Below, in pieces: positions 1-10,945 of a DNA stretch of 64,000 nt. Source of the DNA: Bimastos eiseni (lineage: Eukaryota > Annelida > Clitellata > Crassiclitellata > Lumbricidae); assembly GCA_959347315.1 (NCBI GenBank), contig OY365807.1:28460310-28524309 (forward strand), written 5' to 3'. The first letter of the stretch is position 1, and every line of letters begins with the position of its first letter. A program made the translations under genes and the position numbers. The notes beneath the pieces were generated by a model. It had not been told where the DNA came from. It was given only the letters and a program-made list of their open reading frames with translations, and made no database searches.

Positions 1-679
1 TTAAAGTAATGTCAAATAAGAAAACAGCACAGAAAAGCATAAAAAAGTTAACAAAATTGGTAGAATCTAAAATTAATCAAATAAATTTACATTATACGAA
101 TTCTGATGGGAAATTCAAAAAGGTCAGCATTAAAGCAGATTAATTAAAATCCCAATTAGCAAACTAGGTAATTCTTTCTTTTAAGGCGTTTGTAAAAATC
201 AGTGAAATTTGCAAAAAGAATCAGTGAAGTGCAATGCTGCACAGTTCATTTTGCCCCCCCCCCCCAAGTAAACTTCTAGATAAGCCACTATCAAAACAAG
301 ACATCAAACTCTAGCCAACAGCAAACACTAGACTTTGCACAAACGAAATTGCTGTATAGAAAATGATCTATTTCCGAAATTGCCATTTTATCACTGTTGA
401 ATATTACAATCAGTTTCACAGTTGCTTTCATAGGCATCAACATGACACAGAAGCAGACACAGTACAGAGTGAATGACTTGTTTACAAGCCAATATAGCAG
501 CCAGGCTAAAGTTACTATATTAAAGCTGATAAGAGTCACATCAACTTCAGCGCTGTCATCACTTGCATAGTCTAGGACTCTCTCAGTCTACTCAATGATT
601 GTCAAACACAGTCTGTTATAGCATTCTAATGCTCTAAGTGTATTGACACTAGTAAGAGTTGAAAGTGATTGAACTAATT

Positions 680-745
680 CTAATATAATCTCACTTCGTT
701 CTTCTCTTCAAGACAACGACGCTTTTCACGCTGGCACTGAATCTC
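680..745 (-). CDS. Possible 21-codon terminal exon, unrecognised
   Basis: On the minus strand a long pyrimidine-rich tract ends in TTTGCATAG at 753-746, a good splice acceptor. It is followed by 21 sense codons (peptide begins EIQCQREKRR and ends NEVRLY) and a TAG at 680-682. The peptide is strongly charged, as a coiled-coil or tail segment would be. No polyadenylation signal is obvious downstream and I could not find the preceding exon, so this may be chance. No function is proposed. Confidence 0.2.
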   Translation of the reverse strand, partial: EIQCQREKRRCLEEKNEVRLY

Positions 746-2055
746 CTATGCAAACAATCAACAACAAAAATAGATAAATAAAATGTTTATCTATGACCTT
801 TGCTAAAACATAACTTGGATGATGCTCTAACCAAGAGCTCAAGCTTAGATTCAATGAGCAGAATAATCTCAAGAAATAAATCTGTATGATTGTTACCTAT
901 ATGAATTTTGTGAACAATTAACAATAAATTGTAAGTCCTAAAACTTCTTAATCATGATGACCTGAGCAAAATACTTTGACAGATATGCATATTAACCTAA
1001 TGGATAAGTTTTATGCGGTCACAGATATAATTTATCCGAGTGTTGCGTGGCCGAAGTTTCGGCCGCAGAAACACACTTAAAACGTCTTGCATTGATTACA
1101 GTGAGCTGTTTTGAATAGACCTAAATCAACTTTAACCGATAATACTATTTAAGCGTAAATCGCAGACGTTAAAAAGGCTAAAGTGCAGAATATGGACGCA
1201 TATACCAGGGCTAAGTTAGGCAGGCCTCGTGAGAGTCGTTTAGGGTAAGTATACCAATTGGCGTCGTAAGCTTCGGTGAGGGTCAGGATTAGGATTGAAG
1301 TCGTCAGTAGAAAATGGTACCCTTAGTGCAGAATACCAAAAGATACAGCATGACGCCCAGAAACCTACGCAATCCTATACTGTACTGACGCCAAAAGTAA
1401 AGATTTAGATTCAGACGCAAAACATGCAGTTAGCAATGTGAATTTTGTTTACACATAAGTGGGTCATAAGTGGCTCGTTCAAAACGTAGGTTATACTAGA
1501 AAAAAAAATATGAGAACTTAGCCTACCCGTTTCACAGCCTCGATTTCAGCACTGCGGCTTTCACTGCAGCGAGACATGGTGTAAATGGCAACGGCTGGTC
1601 AAATCGTCGCACAAAGCAGTACTAGTTGGTCTAAATGGCGACAGTTGATCAAAATGGCGACGTTGGTGTTATTTAACCAGCAGAACGTTCGACCGCTCTT
1701 TTTCGATTTCGTGAAACTCACTCACTTGTTGCCTTGGAGACATCGCATGTAAAATAATTAGATGACGTACTGTCACGTGGTTATAGACTTACAATAATTA
1801 TGCATGGCGTCATCTTTGTTACACTTAAATGTCTGCAGTTGCCCTTGTGGAAATGTTCATTTAGCGCTATAAATATTCAAAGATTTTGTACTTTGGTCAC
1901 CAACCTTTTTGGGTGCGGAGCTGCATTGACAAGTTTGGCAACTTTTGGTAGCCGCCGTGGTTTTACGAGCCCAGCAAAATGCAGTTATTCAGCTAATGCT
2001 GATATTCACCATTTTCACCATTATGTCATTTAGCATCATGAGCCTCAAGTTTCAA

Positions 2056-2194
2056 TTATAATATATATATATATATATATGTGTATATGTATATATATAT
2101 AATATCTAACAAAGTAGACAATTCAGCAACAGTCATAATACATATATATAATATATATATACATAATATATATATATATATATATATATATAAT
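2056..2194. repeat. Interrupted (TA)n microsatellite
   Basis: Two long TA runs (about 2056-2103 and 2142-2194) are separated by about 40 bases of ordinary sequence. This is simple repeat DNA. Confidence 0.95.
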
Positions 2195-2329
2195 AAAACA
2201 AATCGTTGAATTAACCATTTCTTCGTTTTTCGGTCATGGTTATGAACTAGGGAAAAACCTGGTTCTGTATTTTGACAAGTAGGCTAATGATGCAACTCGG
2301 GGTATAGATTAAAATCCTTTTCTGAAGTT

Positions 2330-2535
2330 CTTCTACCGAGCATTATCCAACACTGCACCACGCCTCTGCAATGATCTCCCATATGAATTCCCCAAATTTT
2401 CGATTGCTCCTTCATTATGGCCAATCACCCACCATCATCTGCACTAGGCTCCTATATCCATCACCCAATGGGCATTCCACTCAAAACTGAAGCGCCATCT
2501 CTTCAAGAACTCGTATCCTGACTGATCTGATTCTC
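2330..2535 (+). pseudogene. LINE 3'-end remnant (reverse transcriptase C-terminus)
   Basis: One plus frame reads a phrase like NTAPRLCNDLPYEF, and about 100 bases later another frame reads FHSKLKRHLFKNSY followed by a stop. In CR1/L2/Rex-type LINEs the extreme C-terminus of ORF2 has this form: an 'A.P.LWN.LP..' motif, then '..FK..LK..LF'. Frames are broken and the 5' part is absent, as in a dead, 5'-truncated insertion. The family assignment is by motif only. Confidence 0.5.
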
Positions 2536-2893
2536 CGTTTCCCCAATTCTCGCCACAGCTATAAACGACACCTGCCCTAACAGCTACTCAGACGCCTCTG
2601 GCAATCGGACTTTAAGATCTCCCTAAATTTGACGCTGCGCTCGTGATATACTGATGCCTTGCGTCTAGGTTTCGGTTGGCGCTTTAGAAGTTTCGGGCTT
2701 GCGATTATAATCGTTCCAGCAGATTCTCTTGGTCCTTTATTTGATTTCGGAAGGCACATTACTAAAAACAGTTTCTTGCATAGATAAGTTAATCTTAAAA
2801 AAACGAAGCAAATTCGTTTGCAAGATGAGAACCCAGCAGTCTAAAATTTGGTTGGCGAATTAAGTTGCCGTGTAATGTCACTTGAAAATGTTA

Positions 2894-2901
2894 TGTCCAG
2901 C
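2894..2901. repeat. Left 8-bp target-site duplication of the hAT element
   Basis: TGTCCAGC directly precedes the left inverted repeat and recurs exactly at 6108-6115 after the right one. An 8-bp duplication is the hAT superfamily hallmark. Confidence 0.93.
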
Positions 2902-3197
2902 CAGTGGCGGATCCATAGGGAGGGGGGGCGATGGGGGCGATCGCCCCCCTTTATATTATTTGGAAAGAAATTTCTTTAGCGATTTTTACTTGGCTTTTGC
3001 AGCCCTTTATAAAGAAAGTATGCAATGTCAAGAAAAATGTTCAAATTTTAATGTAGATATACACTGTTGCAAATTATATTTTGAAGTAATTTATAATTAT
3101 TGAAATTTGAAATACAATCATTTGATGAAGACTAGAGAGTTTAGTTGTTAGACTAGTAACGTACATAAAACCTTGATTTGTTGATTATTTTAACAAT

Positions 3198-3974
3198 TTA
3201 TAACACAAAATCTAGTTTACGAGTTCCCGACTTCGCAAAACGCTCAATCACATTTTCAACATTTACTGGAATGTCTCTGTGTACATTAAGTAGGGCTAAT
3301 CCGACTAGTCTGTTTTCTGTCATTCGTGTTCTCAGCCAGGCTTTTATTCTTCGCAGGGTTGAGAAGCTACGTTCAGCACTTGCAACACTTACAGGGCACG
3401 TTTTAATAATTTGAAACAACTTGTGAGTGATTGGATATTGCACCTGGTCACACAAATCAAAAACAACAGAAAGATCAGTAGGCAGTGATTTGATTCCTCC
3501 CTCTTCCTTCATCCTCATGCATTTGCACTGCCATAGTTCAACTTCCGATGTAAATTCAGGTGCAGGTAAGTTTTGGATACTAAGTCCAAGAATGACGCCA
3601 TAGACATTACTGATTGCAGAAACAGTTTCGACAACACCTTTATGAATCAGTTTAATAATATTTTCTGGCATCAAAAAATAGATTTGGAGACAATGCAAAT
3701 TTTCTTTAGAAAAACGTGTATTTATGTCCAATATCAGTGCATTAAGTAGAGGGATGTAAATTGATCGCCTGTAATATTCTTCCAATGTATCCGAAGGTAT
3801 ATTCTCCCGGCATGTCTGTCGTTGCACAATTCTTTTGTAGGTGAAACTGCCATCTTTTTCAATTATTGTTTTTTCTGCTGCTCTAAAAATTTCCGCAAAC
3901 ATTTCTTCGCAGTTTTCTCTTTTTTGTTTTAAAACAATCAATAGGTCTTTAATGCAATTTTTTGCTTCATTCAA
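3198..3974 (-). pseudogene. hAT transposase, C-terminal part with dimerisation domain
   Basis: This frame carries the end of the transposase. Residues about 170-240 match the hAT C-terminal dimerisation domain: a 'PITHKLFQIIKTCPVS' stretch, then 'ASAERSFSTLRRIKAWLR', where the E of SAERSFS is the expected third catalytic acid of the hAT D-D-E triad. It then reads 'LVGLALLNVHRDI', also typical of the family. It has no initiating Met of its own: the first codon of the open frame is TTG and it is the continuation of the frame ending at 3977. The two frames are separated by a single-base slip in an A run (minus strand, about 3982-3989). Confidence 0.9.
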
Positions 3975-3976
3975 AT

Positions 3977-5092
3977 CTAAACTTTTTTTTGAAACAATTG
4001 ACTGAGGCCATTCGTTAGAGAGAACACATGCACAGCACAGCCTAGAGACACAATAAAATCACTTTCTCTAATCGCTGATAATAAAGTTCTTGCTTTTGAT
4101 AAAGTTGTTCTGTCATTCCATTTAGATATATTATCCAGTGCGTCAATTATTAGTGGAAGTTCAACACTAAACGTCAGCAAAGCATCGTGTCTCTCAACCC
4201 ATCGTGTTTCGCAGAGTGAAACCAGTTGTGAATTTAGCATGTTCTTTATTATAAAATTTCGTTTTGCAGAAGCATTGAAAAAAGCAACAACTTCGCTAAG
4301 AACACCCAAACAATTTCTTATTGCTTGTACGTTTGAACTCTTTGATAAAGTTAAATTCAAAGCATGATTATAACATGGACACCAAACAGCATTCACTGCA
4401 ACTTTTTGAATTTCAACTACTGCTCCTTTTTGCAATGACGACATAACACTACAACCGTCTGTTCCCACACCGACACAGTTTTCTAGAGAAAGGTGTAACT
4501 TTTTTTCCAACATGTTTATAACCGATTGACCAATAATTTTGCCGTCAAGAATAGGTTCATTGTCAATGGATGTATTAATTTCAGTTTGATAATTTTGGTC
4601 ATGCAGATCAACAAATCCAACAAAATCTTCTCGAACTGATCCATCAGGCATCACATAACGTAATATTGTAGTCATTTGTGACTTATGTGATGCATCGGTT
4701 GTTTCGTCCAACATAATAGCATAATAATTTGATTCTCTAACACGACTCAAAATTTGTTCACATATTTCTTCTCCACAGCATTCAATTAATGCATTTTGTG
4801 TGGTTTTGCTAATGTATGTTGCTGACGCTCTAGCTGTTTTCAAATGATTTTCTAAATTTGAATCGCCACAGTTTACTCTGAATTTTAGCAACTCTCGAAA
4901 ATTAACTTCATTTGTCATCACATCAGAATCGTCATCGTCTATGTCTAATAAGCTGCCATCATCTCTGTGGCCTCTGAAAGGAATATTCTGCCTTCCTAAA
5001 AATATAACTGTTTCCACAATAGGTGTCAATCGTTGACAATTTTCTAAAACCTGCTGAAGCCGTTGAGTATTTACTCTGTTTACAATATTCAT
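3977..5092 (-). pseudogene. hAT transposase, central DUF4371 / RNase H-like catalytic part
   Basis: This 371-codon frame holds most of the catalytic core. It has the DETTD motif (residues about 129-133; first catalytic Asp), a 'VGVGTDG' motif (about 207-213; second Asp), a Cys/His-containing 'CPCYNHALNL' segment (about 238-247) and 'CETRWVERHDAL' (about 304-315). All are hallmarks of the DUF4371 group of hAT transposases found in ZMYM1-like and TTF-zinc-finger proteins. The N-terminal 'RQNIPFRGHRDDGS' phrase is also typical. Both ends are frame breaks in homopolymer runs: one base too many in the A run at about 5110-5116, and one base short at about 3982-3989. Either could be real decay or an assembly error in homopolymers. 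Confidence 0.92.
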
Positions 5093-5166
5093 TGCTGGTT
5101 CATTACAGTTTTTTTAAATACCTTCCTGCTGCAACTGCTTCCTTGTGATAAGCTGCTGAAAAGGAT

Positions 5167-5541
5167 TCAGTGAACTGAATGCGGCATTTTATAGTCAGCT
5201 GATGGTTTCCATGGCGATTCTAACAGGTTTTTTTTAGTTAAATCATCAATAATTGTTCCGACAAAATCTCCAATGTCATTGATAAACCCAGCATTTGAAA
5301 TCTGACCTGAATATGTTTGGGCAATTTCAGTGGTCGCAAGCTCAGGCTCAGTTAGAATCTGTTCATTTTCGGAAAAAGGCACAACTATGTCTAATGAGCG
5401 GTCATTCCTGTTCTGTCTGTCGCTGTCTATGTGTCTGTCACGTGGTTCTGTTTTCTCATGTTCAACTTCAACAATACTAATACTTGCCGACGTTGCCGCT
5501 GATGTGGCTGCCAAGTTCAGCAGTTCCAGTAGTAACCTCAA
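5167..5541 (-). pseudogene. hAT transposase, N-terminal acidic region, zinc finger missing
   Basis: This frame encodes a low-complexity, acidic N-terminus ending 'DLTKKNLLESPWKPSADYKMPHSV'-like sequence just before a stop at 5167. In relatives this phrase precedes a TTF-type zinc finger of roughly 80-90 residues, and the text resumes after it with a '..YHKEAV..' phrase. Here the two are only a few codons apart, so the zinc finger appears to have been deleted from this copy. The first codon of the open frame is TTG and the true start is unclear; open sequence without an ATG continues upstream towards 5600. Confidence 0.7.
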
Positions 5542-6107
5542 TAGTAGCAGTAGGATTAGTTGTAGGTGTTTCAGCAGACTTTTCTTTCTTCGTTGTCACA
5601 AAAAATGAATCCAAACAACTCTGTGACCGAAAAGGATTTGTTCTCTTCAGAGCGTCCCGAAAAGAAATATTGATATTGTTTAATTAATAATATTATTGAT
5701 CATAGCAACAATCTATAATATTTTTTATTATAAACTGATATTAAATTAATAACACACAATTATTTAAAAATTTTAATTTTAAAAGTAATTTGTATTTACT
5801 ATTTATTATATTTTTAACTAACACAGCATGGTGTTTGAAAACGGAAGTAAATTAGGTCTATTGAGCAGACTGTTTAAAAGTAATATGAATTTTAATAAAG
5901 TTGTGCGGTGCGTATTTTAAATCGGACTATTGGGATACCAATATATGACGTCATTTTATAGTTACATTACATAGATTAAGACAGTAGAAGAATGATACTC
6001 AAAGAAAAAAAAGTAAACAAGTTTTACGATTTGTGGGCTTGCCTGCGGTTGCCACTAAAACCTAAAAATCGCCCCCCCCCTTACTAGATGGTCTGGATCC
6101 GCCCCTG

Positions 6108-6115
6108 TGTCCAGC
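6108..6115. repeat. Right 8-bp target-site duplication of the hAT element
   Basis: TGTCCAGC directly after the right inverted repeat is identical to 2894-2901. Confidence 0.93.
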
Positions 6116-6350
6116 AACCATGCGAGGTAGTTCAGGGAAGATTCGTCTTTTCTCTTTGAAAAATTAGTAAATGAAAGACAAAGCAACAATGAAAGAAATT
6201 ATCCAAACCTTTCCTTTGTAATTTTATTTCGTCCTATAAAAGTGCCGTTTTCTGGAAAGCTATGGAAAGCCGCCACAAAACTTCTTGAGAGTCGCATGCT
6301 GCTCGCGAGCCACGGGTTTTTGACCACTGGCGTATGCTATACCGTGCATA

Positions 6351-6751
6351 CAGTGGCTTAGCCAGAACTTGGAGGTAGGGGGAGCAAAAAGCCCTAACGA
6401 CTATGGGTCTTCTCTATCGGGGTCTGGGACTGAGCCCCAGAGCATACGCAATTTTAAAGAATTTGATACCAAATGAAGTACATTTTGGGCTCTTGTTTAC
6501 TACACATATAATATATAATATAAAATCACCATAAAAGAACCTAAATCATCTCGATTTGTGACAAAGTTTGACTGCATTATGCGCAGAGGACCTTAATTTC
6601 ACTTAAATGTCAAATTAAAAATCACTTAGGGTAACCACCCCCACCTGATATAAAAATTCGTCGGATTTGGACGAATCCCAAGAACCAGCCTGAGCCGGGA
6701 TGGGGAGGAAGCTGCATTCCTTGCCCCACCCCTCCCGTTGCGACGCTAGTG
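6351..6751 (+). mobile_element. Short non-autonomous element, family A, copy 1
   Basis: This 400-bp sequence starts CAGTGGCTTAGCCAGA and ends GCGACGCTAGTG. It aligns along its whole length, on the opposite strand, with 47674-48036, and in part with 48272-48453. Shared landmarks are 'TTGGAGG', 'CATTTTGGG.CT', 'CCTAAATCA.CTCGATTTGTG' and 'TCGGATTTG.ACGAATC'. The ends are imperfect inverted repeats. It has no coding capacity and I could not find a target-site duplication. It is probably a decayed MITE-like DNA transposon of unknown superfamily. Confidence 0.7.
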
Positions 6752-6779
6752 GTCAGAATAATGGTTAATGGAGTGAGGA

Positions 6780-7230
6780 CGGGGTTGAGGTAACAGTTGG
6801 CGAAGAACTTGCTTGGGTTTTGTTAAATGGAGAAAAGGAGTTAGCATCTGCTGTGTTTGCAAGTTCAGAGACTATTGGGAAGGATTTTTCAAGGTAACCT
6901 AGGCGTTGGGTTCTACTTAGAAGTTTTCTCAGGCACTCCGTATAAGAGACTTTAAAGGTTATACCTCACCAGGATGCGGAAGCATAATTTAGCAATGGCA
7001 GGCCTATTGTGGCTTTTGTTATGTTGGCTTTGGTTATGTTATGAATGAAAGATGAAGAAAGCCATGGGATTTTGAGCTTTCTGATGGCATAAAAAGAGAA
7101 GGGAAAGTTGCTGCGAGGTAGTCAATGTGAACCGTTGGTTGGAGGTTATCTTGAAGGAAGACACTCGATCAGCGTCTTTTAAAGTTTTAACTCTTGCTAT
7201 ACTGTCATTTATAATCAGACTTTCTGGGAT
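6780..7230 (-). pseudogene. Degenerate LINE reverse-transcriptase fragment
   Basis: Read on the minus strand, one frame gives 'HIDYLAAT'. After a slip the text continues 'FYAIRKLKIPWLSS', then 'IGLPLLNYASASW' followed by a stop, then 'SYTECLRKLLSRTQRLGYL'. The order resembles the C-terminal region of non-LTR reverse transcriptases, where an 'L.YA...W' motif precedes a '...R..LR.I' segment. Several stops and slips show it is dead. The family cannot be set from this fragment. Confidence 0.5.
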
Positions 7231-7319
7231 TTGTCAGTTTGAAATTAACAATAGTAATTATTATTTATTATAACTATTACAATGAAAATATTAATAAAAA
7301 ATAAATAATAATTAGGATT

Positions 7320-7457
7320 ATTTTAATGAATATTATAATTATTATGTTTATTGTTGTCTTTGTTAACAATATTATTATTATTTATTATTATTTTTATTTT
7401 TATTTGCTATTTGTATTATTCAACAGTTTCTCTCCTCAACCGCTATACCACTCTTCG

Positions 7458-7516
<59 letters not shown>

Positions 7517-7681
7517 GTTATTGTTATTATTGTTATTAATACTATTGTTATTATTATTACTATTGTTATTATTATTATTTTTATTATTATTATTACTATT
7601 ACTATGATTATTATTATTATAATAATTATTACTGTTATTATTATTATTATTATTACTATTATTATTATTATTATTTTATTA
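7320..7681. repeat. Long (ATT)n microsatellite
   Basis: ATT/TTA triplets run almost without break from about 7448 to 7678, with less regular triplets from 7320. Long poly-Leu and poly-Ile reading frames here are artefacts of the repeat. Confidence 0.97.
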
Positions 7682-7784
7682 ATATTCGGACTTGTGGCTA
7701 TTAGCACGTGCAGTCGTGAGGTAGGAAGGCTTTTGACAGGTTGTTATTAAAGATATAAAGTATCGGGGGACACGCGTCGGTTCT

Positions 7785-7866
7785 TTTGACAGCATCGGTG
7801 AATGAAAGCAGGTCTCTCTGACGCGGCTTTTGTCTGCCTCTGAGAAATTTCAGAGAGTTACATTAA
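7785..7866 (+). repeat. Dispersed repeat, family D, copy 1
   Basis: The text 'GCATCGGTGAATGAAAGC..GGTCTC.CTGACG.GGCTT...TGAGAAATTT' recurs, with small gaps, at 63398-63466 just before an MTCL exon. It is presumably a piece of an interspersed element; nothing else identifies it. Confidence 0.55.
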
Positions 7867-7869
7867 CAT

Positions 7870-8385
7870 TTTCAGTCGTCGCCCTAACCTTCAATGTCTT
7901 TTCTTCTAAGGGGACTCTTGGGCGAGGAGGGGCAGTTGCGTGCCAACAAAGCAACACGAGTTTCCTCTAATGAGAACTGATAGCATATCTCTCCACCCTC
8001 CCAGCCCTCGTTCCGTGCATAGCGGTCGCGACCCTTCAATTGGCCAACGTTGTTATGTGCATGACCTCTTCTTTCTTGTCGCCTGACAATTATTAATGAC
8101 TGCTGCTAACGACTTCTTAGACGTTTCTTAGGAACCTTTTGGAGCCAACCATTCAAATCACCCTAACGAACTTAGCCTGCTAAAAAGAACACGGCACGCC
8201 ACAGAAAGTTAGGAGAATTTCAAAATGGTATAAACCGGAAGCTGCAGGGAACAGAGTAAAAGCAAAGAGATAGACTAGCAGATAAGATACAGAAAGAGAG
8301 GCGATGAACAATGAGGATGCGACATGTACAGCTAGCTAGGAAGCCAGCAAGATAGTGAATCTGACACGGACAGCCGAGGTGAGTT
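7870..8385. other. Unique-looking DNA, no feature seen
   Basis: I see no open frame, splice-linked exon or repeat that I can support between the family D repeat and the GAGT-rich tract. Confidence 0.4.
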
Positions 8386-8387
8386 AA

Positions 8388-8483
8388 TGAGCGGGCGAGC
8401 GAGTGAGTGAGTGAGAGACCGAGCGAGCGAGTGAGGTAGTGAGTGAGCGAGCGAGTGAGTCTGTCAGTCAGTCAGTCAGTAGG
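8388..8483. repeat. GAGT/GAGC and CAGT tetranucleotide tract
   Basis: The tract consists of repeats of GAGT, GAGC and finally CAGT units, such as the run of CAGT at 8463-8480. It is a compound microsatellite. Confidence 0.9.
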
Positions 8484-9369
8484 TCTACCCTGGAAACAAT
8501 GGAAAGCTTCTACAGTAAGAGAGTAAGAGAGACAATACAGTCGATAATCAGAGCTAGAAGTCTCGAACTACAAAATAATTAACACTGGCATCAAAAGGCT
8601 TACAGAGGCTACTATTGGTGAGGTTAAGTAGGTAAGGACCTGCCAGTTCCAGATGTGCCAACAAATTATGGACGGCATTGGACGCAAATAGGTTGTATAA
8701 TGTGAGACAAATTTCTAGAAACATTGCAAATGTGAACGTGAGCTGATTTGCATACGATTTTAAGCTGTCAGTAGGACTAGATAGATCATGTGCCCGTAAA
8801 TTGTGGATTAGGCCTATACCACATTGAAGTGTGTTCTGGGACAAATTCTCTTCATGCTCTATTAAACGCAATTGGTTCGATTGTCATCGCTCTTCGTCAT
8901 GGTATAGTTAGGCCTACCTACAATAATATTATTGTCTGAGTACAAAAACGACGTTTTTCTTCTTGAACACCTCCCTGTAAGCATGCATCTATGAATTCGC
9001 TCCACAACTGAGACCATTTGAGTTCGGCAACACATGGTGACATTTCCAGCTACTAGAACTACCATGTGGTTTCAACGTGTTTCGCTGTTGTCAGACCATC
9101 CGTTCGGATAAGTCAGCCGCCTGGCATTCATGGCTTATCGTCGTCATTGAACGAGTCATGCAGTGACTCCCCGGTCAGTATGTGCCACGAAACTAGCACG
9201 CTTAATTAATGTTTGTAGAACAATGATAATAGGCCCCAATTATAAATAATGCTCTCCCATCTTTCCTGCAATGGTCGAAAAGGAGTGAGACAGAAGGTGA
9301 CGATCAAGAACAGTAAGACAGCGAGTGAGACTGTGACATACATTTAGACGAAGAAATAGATATAAAAAC

Positions 9370-9572
9370 AGGTAACGAGAGAGAGAAAGAGACAGACAGA
9401 CAGACAGAGACAGAAAGAGAGAGAGAAAGAGACAGACAGACAAAGAGAGAAATAGAGAGACAGAGAGATGGAAACTGAGACAGAGAAAGAGAGAGAGAAA
9501 CAGAGAGACGGAGACGGAGAGACAGACAGACAGACAGACAGAGACGGGAGAGACGAGAGAGAGAGATACAGA
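9370..9572. repeat. GAGA/GACA purine-rich repeat tract
   Basis: About 200 bases of GAGA, GACA and CAGA units. Ser/Leu-rich frames on the opposite strand are artefacts. Confidence 0.92.
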
Positions 9573-10847
9573 CAAGCAAAATCAATGAGAAAACAAAGAG
9601 CTATATAAAATAATTCGTGACAGTTTTACTTCATTATTTGATTTGGAACTCATTATTTATCACATATCTGCTTTATAGAAACCTAAAGGATTGTTCCGTA
9701 TGTCTGAAAGGCAGTTTTTGACTTAAATCTCGAGTACTCAACGAGGTTTTCTTGTCTTGAAATGGCATCACTGAGCTGAGTTTCTCTCATTTACTTTTTT
9801 ATATAAAAAATGAGTGAATTGGATTAATTGATGATCTGGTGAATTTATGTGAACGATGAAGACTCACTGAGGAGTGAACTGAACAAACCCTCATTTGCGA
9901 AAGACTCCGTGCACGACATAGACGATGGGAAACACGTGCAACTGTTTGAAACAATTGCGAATTTAGTTGCTTCAGTTTTGAGGCAGATGAACGAATGAAT
10001 TGCCTCAACTTAAAAGATATCTCACTCATCTTAAGCTTAGGCTAATCGTGTCAGATGATCCTATTCAATAGTTTATTTTGCACAGAACGCTTTTAAATTT
10101 GACCAATAATTGATTAATAATTATGTTTCATCGATATACATGCACAAAACACGTCAGCAGTCCCTTGTAAAGCCAGTACTAGACAAGCACGATGTCAGTT
10201 AACAATTAAAGCCTAGAATTTGAAGCTATATATATATATATATAAACCAGAGAGGTCATATGCCGAGGATAAGAAAATGAAGTTGCTACCAATTCATACC
10301 CATGACTGTCTCTCAGACTAGCTTAAGGCAGTGCTCTCGTTCTCTTAATGCATGAGAATAGTGGAAATAAAAAGTGAACCGATACGAAAAGCGCCTAAAG
10401 AATTCCGAGCATATTCAACGCCGACAGCATCCATTGATCAGCATTCACTAAGCGTTCGACTATATCACAGTCACTTGACAGTGTAATTTATACCTACGAT
10501 GCGGCTCAATTACAGATGGCTAACCAGCTCATAATTGATACTTCGTATCGCAGACTCACAGCCCGATCATCGCCCCAAACGATGGAAATTACGAATAAAA
10601 ATGTCGAGATGAATAATGAACTAACGAAACCTCATCACGGCTTCATGAAAGAACTGGTCGCGCGGCTCGACCGCCACTTACAAAGGACCACGGCCATCTA
10701 GTGTCCGGTCGCAACGGACAACAGCACACGACACTATACGAACGCGGTCCAGAAACATTCGCAGCATTGTTCGGGCGGCGGCAACAGATCGTAAACGCCG
10801 GTTGTGCGGTGCGCCCTTGTGATCGTTTGAACGTCTGCAAGAGAGTA

Positions 10848-10945
10848 TGGAGAAAGAGATACAGACAGACAGATAGACAGCGATATATATAGAGACAGAG
10901 AGTGATCGAGAGACAGAGAGACAGAGAGAGACAGCGAGAAGACGG
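10848..10945. repeat. GACA/GATA/GAGA repeat tract
   Basis: Short tandem purine-rich units, similar in kind to the tract at 9370-9572. Confidence 0.88.

Larger units (their letters stand above)
1..2329. other. Mostly non-coding AT-rich DNA
   Basis: I see no convincing gene here apart from a weak candidate last exon on the minus strand (680-745, listed separately). Short open frames have no recognisable domains. A poly-C run lies near 254-265. Around 1580-1670 there is a loose repetition of the phrase 'aaatggcgac'. The region ends in a TA microsatellite and then a LINE 3' scrap. Confidence 0.5.
2902..6107 (-). mobile_element. Complete hAT transposon, 3206 bp, transposase on minus strand
   Basis: The element starts CAGTGGCGGATCCA and ends with the inverted complement of CAGGGGCGGATCCA (13 of 14 bases match). 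It is flanked by a perfect 8-bp duplication TGTCCAGC. Just inside the left end is a perfect 16-bp GC-rich palindrome at 2933-2948. Both subterminal regions carry long G or C runs. The interior encodes a DUF4371/ZMYM1-like hAT transposase, read right to left in three frames (5167-5541, 3977-5092, 3198-3974). Clean ends and duplication suggest a fairly young insertion, but the transposase is broken. About 570 bp at the right end (5610-6090) is AT-rich and non-coding. Confidence 0.93.

Noticed and set aside
7326..7707. Long poly-Leu and poly-Ile reading frames on both strands
   Set aside because: They are produced by the ATT microsatellite.
8554..8871. A 105-codon minus-strand frame of ordinary composition
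   Set aside because: Its first codon follows no clear acceptor, no family match came to mind, and length is within chance for AT-poor stretches; not strong enough to call.
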